Positions 35,101 through 46,315 of a stretch of 64,000 nucleotides of DNA are shown piece after piece. Each line of letters begins with the position of its first letter. The first letter of the stretch is position 1. Source of the DNA: Muricea muricata (Eukaryota > Cnidaria > Anthozoa > Malacalcyonacea > Plexauridae). A program made the position numbers and the translations under genes. Below the pieces are notes generated by a model. The model had not been told where the DNA came from, ran no database searches, and was given only the letters and a program-made list of their open reading frames with translations. Location of the stretch: the NCBI GenBank assembly GCA_963855995.1, contig OY979717.1:8509501-8573500 (forward strand), given 5' to 3'.

Positions 35101-35167
35101 GGGCACGTGACCAGCATTTACCAGGGCCTTCGTTCCCCACAAATTCAAAGAAGGCCCTGGGTACGAG
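35101..35167 (-). repeat. hairpin repeat, inverted copy of 25881-25947
   Basis: Its right end abuts the TRPA-like exon fragment, which starts at 35168, so the repeat truncates that fragment. Confidence 0.85.
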
Positions 35168-35301
35168 GCTGGAAGGATGCTTGGCAGAAATGGTTCAAAG
35201 TATGCCTGAAATGGCGAAATTATTGTTGGATAAGTGTAGAACTAGGAGAGACGAAACTGGCGATCTCCAGTACAATTTCTTTTCTCTTGAGTCACCAGGT
35301 A
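35168..35301 (+). pseudogene. TRPA-like exon fragment
   Basis: In the frame starting with CTG at 35169 it encodes GCLAEMVQSMPEMAKLLLDK, then LQYNFFSLES. This is the same linker as gene A exon 6 (MVESMPEMAKVLLDKC, YDFFCLEE). No ATG-started frame shows it. It is cut on the left by a hairpin repeat and on the right by a hAT-type MITE at 35302. Beyond the MITE the frame stays open for about 30 codons from 36319. No other TRPA-like exon lies nearby, so it is an orphan third copy. Confidence 0.7.
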
Positions 35302-36310
35302 CATTGGCGGATCCAGGGTAAGTCAAAATAAATTATAACAGCTCAATTTTAAATTCAAAATAACTTTATAACAATGTCATAGGTTATACAGGGTGTTTAA
35401 AAAAAAACGGAGCCCATCTTTTGTGTCAAATTATTTCTAAATTACTGAAGCTTATAGCACAATTTTGGAATTGTTTTAAACCACGTTCTTTTCACTTTCG
35501 AACAAGCCGTAATTTGTATTTTTACTCCCAGTATCGTATGTGCTATGACAAATTTAGTAAAAGCTATCGACTTGAGATGCCTTCCAATTATGCAAATTCA
35601 CTATGTCTTTCATGGTCGCCAGTTAAATTTTTAACTTTTTCGCTTAATACATAAATGGTATTTCTGTTAAACTTAATAAAACTTGTTATAAAGCTTTACA
35701 GAAGATAACGGACCGTTAACGTGCACTACGAACGGATAGTTCAAGCTTGTATCGACATGAATATTGACATTATGCAATTTCGACAACATTGTGCACGCGC
35801 GGATAAACAAAACGCTAATTTCGATCATTATTTTGGTATAAATCTAAGGTTTTTGTTAAAGTAAACGATCCGTTATCTTCTGTAAAGCTTTATAACAAGT
35901 TTTATTAAGTTTAACAGAAATACCATTTATGTAATAAGCGAAAAAATTAAAAATTAACCTGGCGACCATGAAAGACATAGTGAATTTGCATAATTGGAGG
36001 GCATCTCAAATCGCTAGCTTTTACTAAATTTGTCATAGCACATACGTTACTGGGAGTAAAAATACGAATTACGACTTGTTCGAAAGAGAAAAGAACGTGG
36101 TTTAAAACAAGACCAAAATTGTACTATAAGCTTCAGTAATTTAGAAATAATTAGACACAAAAAATGGGCTCCATTTTTTTTGATACACCCTGTAGATTTC
36201 AAAAGAATAAAATCTAACCAATGAATTTGCTTTGAAGGTATTTTAAAATGTAAATATATCCTAGAATGAGCTGTGGTAATTTATTTTGACTTACGCTAGA
36301 TCCGCCACTG
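35302..36310. mobile_element. hAT-type MITE with perfect 8-base duplication, interrupting the TRPA-like fragment
   Basis: Left end CATTGGCGGATCCAGGGTAA and right end (complement) CAGTGGCGGATCTAGCGTAA form inverted repeats of about 34 bases. ACCAGGTA occurs at 35294-35301 and 36311-36318. The inside is mostly occupied by the palindrome at 35389-36192. Confidence 0.88.
35389..36192. mobile_element. Tc1/mariner-like palindromic element nested in the hAT MITE
   Basis: Ends CAGGGTGTTTAAAAAAAA and TTTTTTTTGATACACCCTG, flanked by TA at 35387 and 36193. The two arms are near-perfect reverse complements for about 310 bases each. There is no transposase. TA duplications with CAGGGTGT ends fit Tc1/mariner-type elements. 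Confidence 0.82.
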
Positions 36311-36936
36311 ACCAGGTAATCCAGTAAAGAGTGTGAAATTAAACGCACAGTCTTCGGTTAATGCAGGCACGTACTCTGTGGTTATCCTGCGACGAGCAAT
36401 TCTGCATGAAAACTAGTAATAAATGCACATAGTCGGTATATATAGAGAGTATCGTTGACCGGCTGTTAGAAAAAACTGTAAAATGCAATCCCTTCGCTGT
36501 AAAATGCAAAAACTTCGCCCTTCGGGCGTCGTGTTTCGACACAATTTCTCGTTTCTCCAATTTCCACTCGTGTTGATATAACTGTATATCAACACGGAAA
36601 AATGTTTTATACTTCTTAAATATAATATATATAATAAAATATAATAAAATATAATAAACTTATATAATCCCTAAAATTACCTGCTGTGCCGTGCTCTGCT
36701 CGAATTTGCTGTTTCATGTATGTCTTATGCTTTATACAACGCGAGTAATTGTCGCCGAGAGAAAGCGTACTAAAATGAGACGTAACTCACGTAAGTACTT
36801 TCGCTAAAAGTTTGGCCGCTTTTATCAGGCGTTACCACTCTAAATTACTTCCACACTAATGACCAACTATATATTTAAAGGCAATTTTGCTAAATAAAAG
36901 CGATCTCAAGCGAACTAAAAAATGCTATCCGAACTT
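36311..36936. other. no gene seen
   Basis: Contains a 36543-36600 stretch with a small palindrome (CGTGTTGATAT...ATATCAACACG) and ATAATAAAAT repeats near 36625. An open frame of about 30 codons continues the TRPA-like fragment from 36319. Confidence 0.4.
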
Positions 36937-37055
36937 ATTATTATTATTATTATTATAATATCATTTTTTTTAGTTTACTCGATTCTGATTGGTTAAAAAG
37001 TGTGCCGATTAATCCTTAATCGGCACATTGTGCCGATTAAAAATTAATCGGCACG
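36937..37055. repeat. (ATT)n microsatellite and nested hairpin
   Basis: ATT repeats at 36937-36955, then GTGCCGATTAA and its complement appear twice within 37001-37053. Confidence 0.75.
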
Positions 37056-37348
37056 GAAACGGGCTATACGTCATGTAGTAAAATGTTTTTGTGATAAAAT
37101 TTGTCAACATTTTTGTATTTTTATTTTGAAATATTCAAAAAATCAGCAGTTTTTTGTACAAAAATGTTCACAAGGTGGTTAAAAAACTTTCGATGGATGA
37201 ATACTCGTGTTAGAAAAGGTTTCTTTGAAGAGAAAATGGCAAACCTGAAAGTATTTGTTGCGAAAGTTTGCGAAACATATCGTCGACAGCACTTCATTCA
37301 CAAAAACAGTTAAGTTCAGCATTGAAATATGTAGTAAAATGATATTAA

Positions 37349-37510
37349 TAGGAAATTACACTTGTTCTCGGAGTATTGATGAAAAATCTCACTTGTGTTT
37401 GGCGAGATATTTATAATACCGCGAGTGCTACGCACTCGCGGTATTATAAACATTTCGCCAAACACTCGTGCGATTTTTCATGAATACTTCTCGAACAGTG
37501 TAATTTCCTA
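37349..37510. repeat. near-perfect palindrome, 162 bases
   Basis: Arms from TAGGAAATTACAC through ACCGCGAGTGC and back, with few mismatches around a TAC centre. Probably a fold-back MITE. Confidence 0.88.
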
Positions 37511-38155
37511 TACTTATTATTAAAAATACATTTATATAGCGCTATTTCCAAAGCTCAATAGCGCTGAACATGAAATTAAGAACATATAAATTATAATTAT
37601 TAGAAATATCAAGAGTCTACTTAATCATAATACTGTCTAAAAAGATATGTTTTCAGTCTGGTTTTGAATATAGATGAAGTTTCACTTTTTCTAATATACT
37701 CTCGTATTTCATTCCACAGTTTCGGTGCGGCATATGAGAAAGATCGTTCACCATAGTTTACTAATCTCACACGAGGTACAATAAGGAGTCCTTTAGATGA
37801 TGAACGTAGGTTTACTGATGATATACAGTAATTTAGCATATTTCTTATATAATGTGGAGCTAAGCCATTCAAAGCTTTATACGTAATGAGAGCAACTTTG
37901 TAGATTATGCGTTGATTTACGGGGAGCCAATGTAACTGTTTCATTATCGGAGTAATATGATCATATTTCTTGCTACCTGTCACCAGCCTGGTAGCACAAT
38001 TTTGAACATTTTGTAGTCGATCAATGAGGAACTTGGGTAGTCCATATAACAGAGAGTTACAGTCATCAAGTTTAGATGTAATGAAAGCATGAACTAGTGT
38101 TTGAATGTCTGACGTTGATATGTAGGTTGTTTCGGACGTAGTAGCTAAGACAATG
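37511..38155 (-). pseudogene. LINE C-terminal fragment with 3' tail
   Basis: Minus-strand frame with FITSKLDDCNSLLYGLP, ITPIMKQLHWLPVNQRIIYK and FSYAAPKLWNEI, the conserved thumb and C-terminal blocks of CR1/L2-type LINEs. The 3' end shows the GCGCTATATAAA signature and an (ATT)-type tail near 37515-37530. The 5' end is truncated near 38155, as is common for LINE insertions. Confidence 0.75.
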
Positions 38156-39352
38156 ATTATTTTATTCTGTTAATTTATACGAGTAATTTATGCATGTTGA
38201 TTTACATATTTAATCTGATTACCCGCTGATTCATTGATGATTTGCACGCCGTAATTCGATATAGGAGAAGAATAGCTTTGCTCAAAGTGTGCGACAATAA
38301 CAAAATGCGCTCAGACGTTTAGATAAAACTCGAACAGAGATAGTTCCAGGCTGTAGAGATCCACTCTTCAGGTATCGTAAATCATTGATTAATGCAAGTT
38401 TTGAATCATTTACACCATGTAATCCAATGAAATATTAATGTAGTTTAATTGTATTTAATCACTATAAGAATGATATGATATATAATGTCCAATTTCAAAT
38501 ATAATTACCAAAAAATCTGTACGGTTTGAGTATGATCTCGTTCATTGGCAACATAGTCCTTTATAGACTAGTCGACTTTTGGGAAAACCTAACATCCTAG
38601 GGCATTTCTTAGTAAAAGTTGGTAACAAGCAGTTTCTCGAGTACTTTTACCTGCTGAACACGAAAATGCTTGTTGCCAAAGCTGAAATTGCGATCTTCAG
38701 TGAGAAAATGACGTCACAAAAAGTGAATTCATCACAATGACGAATGCAGTAAAATGCCCATTTACTGACCGATGTACATTACATTTTCACCCGCTAATGA
38801 CCACACACTGTCATTAATTGAAAATTTACACAATTAGTGCCTGGTCAACACCTTGTGACGTCAATGACGTCATAATGACGTCACCATCACAATAACAATA
38901 CAATACAATACAATATCACGTGCACAGAAAAAGTTTTCTTTCCTTGTTTGTTTATTTAGTAAGTGTGAACGCCCTGATACAAGAACAACGTTACTCTAAC
39001 GATTTTTAATTCAAACATTGATAATAGTGCTTGAAATAAAAATTCAAAGTTTTATTTCATATCGCTTGTTTGTTCTTAAATTTGTTCAGAAGTGAAGTTA
39101 CTCATGTTTTAAAATACTTTTGTCTCGATTTTTTAACAAAACGCCAACTTGTCTAGTCATTATGTCTCTTTTTACCCTAGTATAGGAAGCAAAGAAATAA
39201 ATTACTTATAAAGTTACTTATCATACACCATTACTAATACGCTTCGAAACGGTAAATTGTGCCGATAAATTGCTGCATGTATATTGCATTTCAAATAATA
39301 CATGCATGCACTAATCTAAAGCAGCTGCGAGGACTTCAAAACATAGAAGATC
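38156..39352. other. intergenic, no gene seen
   Basis: AT-rich. TGACGTCA-like words cluster at 38840-38890 (several TGACGTCA/CAATGACGTC). No coding frame. Confidence 0.45.
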
Positions 39353-39354
39353 TA

Positions 39355-39940
39355 CAGGGTGTATCAAAAAAAAAGGTAATCGAACTTTGATGGGCTCTAG
39401 AGCGTTCAATATTTAACATACAGAAATAATTCTTACGTAATTGGAAAGACCAGGCTTTTAGCTTTTAATTGCCAACGTTTTTATAAAATTTGAAGAAAAA
39501 TCAAGCAAATACAAACGCGATAAAAATTGCAGGTTGAAATCGCATTTTTTCACCGTTGGGAGTTTATTGAAAATCTGTTGAAATTTAATCCCATTAGGGA
39601 ATTAAATTACAAATTAATTGACCAATTTTAGCTTAGGTAGTAAACTTCTGGCATTTTATTAGTGATGTTAATTGTTTCTCGTGACAGATAAATGATTAAT
39701 GAAATTTTCTTTTCTTATTCGCTGCCGTAATGATGCTCAGAGGTGGAAATATGCGATTTCGACCGGCTATTTTCATTTGATTCGTATTTGCCCAATCTTT
39801 CTTCGAGTTTCACAAAAATGATGACAATCGAAAGCTAAAAGCCTGGTCTTTCCGCCTGCGAAAGAATGATTTCTGTAGATTGTATAATGAACGCGCTAGA
39901 GCACTGCAAATTTCGATTACCTTTTTTTTGATACACCCTG
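39355..39940. mobile_element. Tc1/mariner-like palindromic element
   Basis: Ends CAGGGTGTATCAAAAAAAAA and reverse complement, bordered by TA. Arms of about 150 bases each (through AAAGACCAGGCTTTTAGCTTT). The same terminal word as the element at 35389 shows they are one family. No transposase. Confidence 0.82.
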
Positions 39941-40121
39941 TATGATAGCTGCAAAAAACCTTGCTTGTAGCCCGGTCGGTAATTTCTATTTTTAGTTGTG
40001 ATAAAGAAACTAATTGTTCATTTCTTGTAAACAAAGCGATAGGTTTGTTTAGGCGGGTATACATAGCGAAATGCTTGCATTCGATGTTCCTCGCTCTCAC
40101 TGGTTAAACATTACTTACAAA

Positions 40122-43100
40122 TGGATCCAACTTTTACACTAAAAAGAACTTTAGAGGTTGATTTAAAGCTGTGTACATTTTGCCAAAAGCACGATAAATC
40201 AAAAGACATTCTAAAAGAGTCTACTGAATACAGTAAAAATGTTGTACGGGACGCTACGATTAAACGGCAAAAGCTCCGGTATGTCGCCAACAGGTAGGTA
40301 AGTGATCGTTTAAATAATCTACTTGGAACAAACCAGGAAGTTTCGATTGTGTGGCACAGAAATAGTTATGCGCAGTATACAAGTAAGGAGAAAATCCAAC
40401 GACTGGAACAGAAGCATGTTGCCAGTGGCAGTGAAGCCTCTGGAAATGAAACAGTGACATCAACCAGTCCTTGTAAAACACGAAGTCATGTTAAAAAAGT
40501 TAATTGGGAACAGTGCATATTCACAAAATGAACACTCGAGAGAACGATTGTCATCTGTAACGACTTTCAAAATGAGCGAGAATATTATCCAAAATGCACA
40601 ATTTAACTATAAAGTTAGAATACGTTTGAGTGGCGTGACTGATCTTATAGCAGCAGTAGCAAAATATCATCTGTCTTGTCTAAGTGCATTCAACCGACGC
40701 CGAGAAAAAGCAAAGCGCGAAAAAAGAAAAGCAAAGGAAACTGATTTAGGATTGGTTTGGTTGTGTGAAGAATTGGAATATGCTGCTGGAAAGGGTCATG
40801 TGATCAAATTAAGCGATGCATGGGAAAGATACACCACGCTAGCGGAAGAAGCACAAATCAAAATTCCTAGCTCATTTTTAAGCCGAAAATCAACGTTCAA
40901 AGAGAAACTGCTGTTGAGACTTGCAAATGTGATAGATTGTATCCCATACGGACGTGAAAGCTTGCTTATACCGACTCAATATGTTAATCTTGCTGTATCA
41001 CAATTGGCTACTGAAACAGATGAATTGCTTACAATGCCTACATACGCACCACACGAGGATATTTTCTTATCTTTGGTTCACGTTGCATTGAAAATACGTG
41101 GAGACCTGATGGAGGCTCCTGGGTATCAAGGCTTTGGAATTTGTGAGCAGCATGCCACTGATTGCGTCCCAGACAGCTTGTCCATGTTTTTACGACTCCT
41201 GTTTGGCGGCCAAAAACTTCTAGATGGAGAAAATGCTGAGGAGAAGGAAGCTGAGACTAGATGCAAAGTGCTCCCAATTGGTCAAGATATTGTGTATGGA
41301 GTGAGTTGTGGAAAGAAATGGACACCCAAACACGTTGGACTGGGCAGCACTCTTCATCAAGTCACGCGGTCAAAGGATCTAGTCAGACTTTTCAGTCAAG
41401 CTGGTCATATTTTGAATAATGATCAAATTCTTCAGGTTGACACTGGCTTAGCTGAGAGCGTTTTAGAGTGTTTAGATCCACATACTGGTAGCGTAATACC
41501 ACCAAATTTGGTTCGGGGCAAATTCGTTCATTTTTCTGCCGATAATATCGACATTCTGGATGAGACGCTAGATGGAAAAAACGCGTTTCATGCCACTCAA
41601 ATTGCTTCATGGTAGCGGGGAGCAGAAACGGACACGTTGCTTGAAAACCTGAAGCCCTCGACTAAGCGCTGTCTAAATGTACCAGAGTCAATGAATGCAA
41701 TTTAGCCAGTGGTGGTAAAAAGACGTTCACCAGTGTTTTCAAATCAAGAAGCTGAGGAGAATGCTATTGAAGATAACGATGTAGTACGTACGGCTCAAGC
41801 AACTGACGTCGCTTTCAACGTGTTGCGACAAAAAGCTGAAATGAAGATTGGGTGGACAGAATTTAACCAGTTACGGTCTACCAATGAACAAGATGTGACA
41901 ACAGTGGGGTACATGCCAATCCTTCAGGCTCCTGCACATGAATTTGATACGCTCAACACAGTGGTGAAAAGGTGCATGTATATTGCAGGGGCATACAGTT
42001 ATTACAGTTGATCAAGCATTATATTGTAAGCTAGTAGAATTGAAGTGGGCAATCCCTGAATACCAAGACAAGCTGGTGATACAGATGGGTGGTCTTCACA
42101 TATCTATGTGTTTTCTCAAGTCGATTGGAAACCACATCAATTCGTCGGGTTTGGTAGAAGCATGGGTTGAAAGTGGACTCATTGGACCAAGTGCATCGGA
42201 GCAGGTTATGAATGGAAAGGGGTACAAAAGAGCAATGCGTACTCACAAGATCACTCTGCAGGCATTGTGGGAGTTGCTGCTACCTCTACTGTTAAAGTTT
42301 TACCAGACGTCCTACCCAAATCTTTATCAAGACATATCAGCTTTTGCATCTTCCACAGAATCAGCTGATGAGCTGATAACATCCCTTAAATCATCAGTTG
42401 GACTAGAAGCTCTCGACGATTTTGTAAAACAAAAATCTGAAGAGAACGTTAATTTCCAGTTTTGGTGGGGCTACATGGAGATGGTGTCAATCCTGTTAAT
42501 GTTCACACGTGCTCAGAGGAATGGATGCTGGAGCCTGTACATGCACAGTTTTCGCTTGATGATGCCATACTTTTTCAGGTACGATCATTTTAATTATGCC
42601 AGATGGGGATCATTGTTCATCAGAGAAATGGATCAATTACCAACAGAAGTGTTGCACGAGTTCAATAGCGGTAACTTCGTTGTCAAATGGAATGCAAGCA
42701 AATTCAATCAGGTCAGTCCCGATCACAGTCTGGAATGGCTCAATGGCATTGGGAAAAGAGGAGGAGGTATCGTGGGCATAACGAAGACATCGTCTGTTAT
42801 AAGTAGATGGGCACTCTCTTATACTCTAAGGTCACAGATTGCTGACGAAACACGCACGATGTTTGGACTAAGACATGAAGACAAGTTTTCACACAACAAA
42901 TTGACCCTAGCAAGGAAACATCGTGCTAGCATGGACGAATCTTCTCTCTGCGCCATTTTTGAAGAGTACAAAGTTTTTTCCCCAACAACTCATCCAGATT
43001 GCCTTTACAACATTGCCACGAAAGACCTCGTCACGGAAGAAATTCAATGTTCGCTATTAAATGCACGAATTCTTGGTCAGCAACAAATGAGCCAGTTTGT

Positions 43101-44396
43101 GGAGGAACGTCTTCAAAGTGTTCGTGACAGACAACAGACGCAAGAAGCAGCCGGTCAGAATGTGGAGTTCTACGATCCGATTCACAAGAACAACGCTCCA
43201 ACTTTTGATAACTTGTATCAAATTGTGCAGGCTGCAAAGAAAAAAGGGAAATCCACAATACTACGAGCTGATAGGAATGTTTTGCATCGTTTAATAGTAG
43301 CTTATGAAGCTGGACGCAGTGTTGATTTGCAGAGTGTATTAAAATACGAGTTAATGCCTGTACCTATAGCGCTAGCAGAGATGAATACTAGTCTCAGAAC
43401 TGGACAGAAATCAATACTCGCTGACATTGTTACACAGGGAATAGAATGCCCAAGTGAAGTTGAATTACAAGGTCGATCGGGCTTGTTCATAGATGGCATG
43501 GCATTGGTTGCTGGAATCGGGAAGCCGCATGGTATCCAAACGTTTAGGGATTATGCAGTTGCTTTTCAAAGAGCAGTGTCAAACGCTGGATCCCTTTTTT
43601 AGGAGATACACGTCGTATTTGACCGCTATGTTGACGGCTCCATAAAATCGGGAACAAGACAAAGGCGCACAAAAACGACACGTCCCATCCGACGGGTTAT
43701 TGAAAACGGTAGTGTCCCACTCCCGAAAAATTGGCAAAACTTCCTTGCATTACCAGATAACAAGTCGGATCTGTCCAGGTTCCTTTCAGAGCACATCGTT
43801 GCCCATGCGCCTCCAGACAAAATTATTGTAACTGGTGGAGGGTTTTTAGATGAAAGGGAAGTACAGTCCTCAGATCGATTGGGAGAGTTAATCGATGTAA
43901 GTGTTTTCAATGCAGCACACGAGGAAGCAGACACACGTTTGATCCTCCACTGCGCCAAGAGTAGTCTCGACGCCATTGTTGTATCGGCGAGAGACACTGA
44001 TGTTTTGTTGCTTCTGATCGCACATGCTCCCCACATTTTGTGTACTAACCTTTGGATGATGTCTGGTACCACCGCTAAACGAAAGTACTACAACATTAAG
44101 GCTATTTACGAGAATCTTCCGGCAGGATCTACCGAAGCCCTGCTCCCTTTTCATGCCTTAACTGGCTGTGACACAACGTCTTTTATATACAAACACTCCA
44201 AAAAGTCTGCATGGAAGATCTTCCTTGACCATTACGAACTACTTTCGTCGATAGGAGAAGGCGTATTAACAGAGCGGAAGAAGAAAGCAGTAGAGAAGTT
44301 CATTTGCAAGATGTACAAATTGGATCTTGCATCGGTTGGCGAGGCCCAAGTTGTGATCTTACCCATTTTTGTTATTTGTGATATTGCATCTATTTA
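40122..44396 (+). pseudogene. intronless large cnidarian-type gene with FEN/XPG-like nuclease end, broken
   Basis: Roughly 1,420 codons in one direction without introns. N-terminus: LCTFCQK and VSIVWHRNSYAQYTSK, then VNWEQC, a Cys/His module. Middle: YHLSCLSAFNRRREKAKRE; LLIPTQYVNLAVSQ; VDTGLAESVLECL. C-terminal third: LFIDGMALVAGIG, VVFDRYVDGSIKSGTRQRR, HEEADTRLILH, VSARDTDVLLLLIAH and HALTGCDTTSF. These acidic positions line up in order with the active site of FEN1/XPG-type nucleases. Lesions: stops near 40297, at 41613, 41703 and 43600, and frameshifts near 40530 and 42000. I have seen this family as repeated uncharacterised models in corals; the nuclease reading is mine. Confidence 0.6.
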
Positions 44397-44770
44397 AAAA
44401 TAAATTTGTACATCATTAAAAAATGTAATTACACTCAAAAGCAACATCAAGATCTTGCTCTACCAAATATGATTAGATATTATTCGATGAAATCCAAACA
44501 AAAGCTCGCGAAGGGGTTCGAATAACTTTGATTTAATTTAGCCTATATATTTATAATAATCTTTGCCCGAGACAAAAATCTTTTTTGGGCTTTCGGGACA
44601 AGGCCAGGGCAGGAATTGACTCAAACCTCGTTGACTTGAGACATTTTGATTTGGCCACTATACTAATTGTTTGTTATCACGCATTTGCAACTTGGTCAGG
44701 GCTATTTCAGATCCGCTAGAGCACGTAGTTACCAAGACTTGTCCGTGAATTTTCTTAAGTGATAAAATAA
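44397..44770. other. intergenic, no gene seen
   Basis: AT-rich stretch downstream of the large pseudogene. No poly(A) tail is visible that would prove a processed copy. Confidence 0.4.
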
Positions 44771-44772
44771 CC

Positions 44773-44850
44773 CCTACCCAAATCCTAACCCTAACCCTAA
44801 CCCTAACCCAAATCCTAACTCTAACCTTGAAGGCCAACCCTAACCGTAGC
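44773..44850. repeat. interstitial telomere-like (CCCTAA)n
   Basis: CCTAACCCTAACCCTAACCC with variant units (AATCCTAA, CTCTAACC) over about 75 bases. The TTAGGG type is the usual metazoan telomere repeat. Confidence 0.85.
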
Positions 44851-44887
44851 AGTCGAGCAAAAAAATGTTAATAAAAAAAATAACAAA

Positions 44888-44990
44888 GAAAAAGTCAACG
44901 CGGGATTCGAATCCGCAAGATAAAGCTTGAATCAAGACCCTCACATGTTCATTCCTGCGCTATTCGAGCAATTGCTGGTCCATTCAAAAA
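44888..44990 (-). ncRNA. tRNA-like or SINE-like element, weak
   Basis: On the minus strand AATAGCGCAGG resembles box A and GGATTCGAATCCCGC is a good T-arm/box B. I cannot fold a full tRNA, so it is likely a decayed tRNA-derived repeat. Confidence 0.3.
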
Positions 44991-45067
44991 CAAAACCTTT
45001 TTTATTGGCGCTAAATAAATTAATGCACATAAGAGGTGCTAGTTGCTCTGACGGATCTGAAAAAGGC

Positions 45068-45449
45068 TTAATCCTAAATCCGTACAGACGAGCAAGTTTT
45101 CCTTGACAAGTTTCGTGACGAGTTTACTTACGCGTCTGTACGACGAAAAATTTTTCCGTGACAAGTTGTCCTTGACAGGCTTTATTTGTTCTTGTGTACG
45201 CGAAATTTGACAATATTTTTTTCCTGACAACTTTTTCGAGGCCGGCGGCCGCATGAATTAAGTACGTAAACAAAAATTCCCTTGTCAAGTGCTCTTTGTT
45301 GAACGTACACACGAGCAAATTTCCGGCTTGCTGAAAACCATTAGCTCTTAAACCAGGGTCCTTGTCAAGGAAAAATTGCCAATTTTTTCGCGTACACACG
45401 AGCAAATAAAACTTGTCAAGGAAAACTTGCTCGTTTGTGCGGGGCTTAA
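45068..45449. mobile_element. MITE bordered by TTAA
   Basis: TTAA at both edges, then CGTACAGACGAGCAAG or CGCACAAACGAGCAAG followed by TTTTCCTTGACAAG in both terminal repeats. Internal copies of CTTGTCAAGG and CGTACACACGAGCAAA resemble the layout of the 4949-5378 MITE but the sequence differs. Confidence 0.7.
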
Positions 45450-45614
45450 TAGAAATACTGCATGCATCCAAAGTTCTAGCCTGCTCGTACACGCTTGCCT
45501 TTATTTTCCTTACCCGCAAACTGTGAAGGGAAGCGTCGGCCAAAGGGCAATAATTAAGTTATTGCAGCGTTTACGCGAATCAATGTCTACGCGCACTGGT
45601 GCATGCATCATACT

Positions 45615-46315
45615 GCACAGGCGATACGTCTATAATTACACGCTAGTAATAGGTGTCAGTTACCTAACCGGTTGGGATGCGTTACAACCTGGAGCGAGTC
45701 TTTAATCGCCCTTCGGGCTTGCGCTTGAGCTACATAATTACACGCTTATAAGCGCATGAAATTGAAACGTAATTGGCGCATACATGCGGTGATAAGAGGT
45801 GTCAGATTTCTAACGAAACGAACTGTCGGTGTATGTAAGGTTGGAGGCTGGACACTATAGTCTTCAGCCTTGGCAAATAAATCACCAGGCATAAATATAG
45901 TTTTTAACGGTTAGCTTTCGATTCGCCGCATTAGCTCTGTGGTCTAGGTCGCGCGTTAATGACCTGTTTGTTTCGGGTTCGAGCCCGGTTACGCGCTTTT
46001 CTTTTATTTCTTTTTTCTTCTTCTTAATTTTTTGAATACTTTTTTTTTCTTATATTCTTATATTTTTTCTCATGAAAACTATTCTTATTAAAACTACTCT
46101 CACTCACTATTCTCACTCACTGGGACTGTATCTACTTCACAAAATTTAGCTAAAGCGCGAGCCCAAAGGGCGAGTAAGAACTCGCTCCAGGTTGTAACGC
46201 ATCCCAACCGGTTAGGTAACTGACACCTATTATCACCGCATGTATGCGCCAATTACGTTTCAATTTCATGCGCTTATAAGCGTGTAGTTATAGACGTATC
46301 GACTGCACATACTAA
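45615..46315. repeat. complex fold-back with rearranged arms
   Basis: The right arm (46150-46310) is, in reverse complement, a continuous version of blocks that occur separated and partly repeated in the left arm (45625-45830). Shared blocks include CCTAACCGGTTGGGATGCG and TTATAAGCGCATGAAATTG. The loop holds a tRNA-like sequence at 45928-46002. Confidence 0.75.
45928..46002 (+). ncRNA. tRNA-like element with box A, box B and T-tract
   Basis: TTAGCTCTGTGG matches box A, GGGTTCGAGCCC matches box B at about the right distance, and CGCTTTTC gives a Pol III terminator. The T loop is one base short and the acceptor stem does not pair, so it is a tRNA relic or SINE head rather than a working tRNA. 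Confidence 0.4.

Noticed and set aside
38340-38375. CTGAAGAGTGG-ATCT-CTAC motif on the minus strand
   Set aside because: The following core reads GAAC rather than GAAA and is displaced; not a hammerhead.
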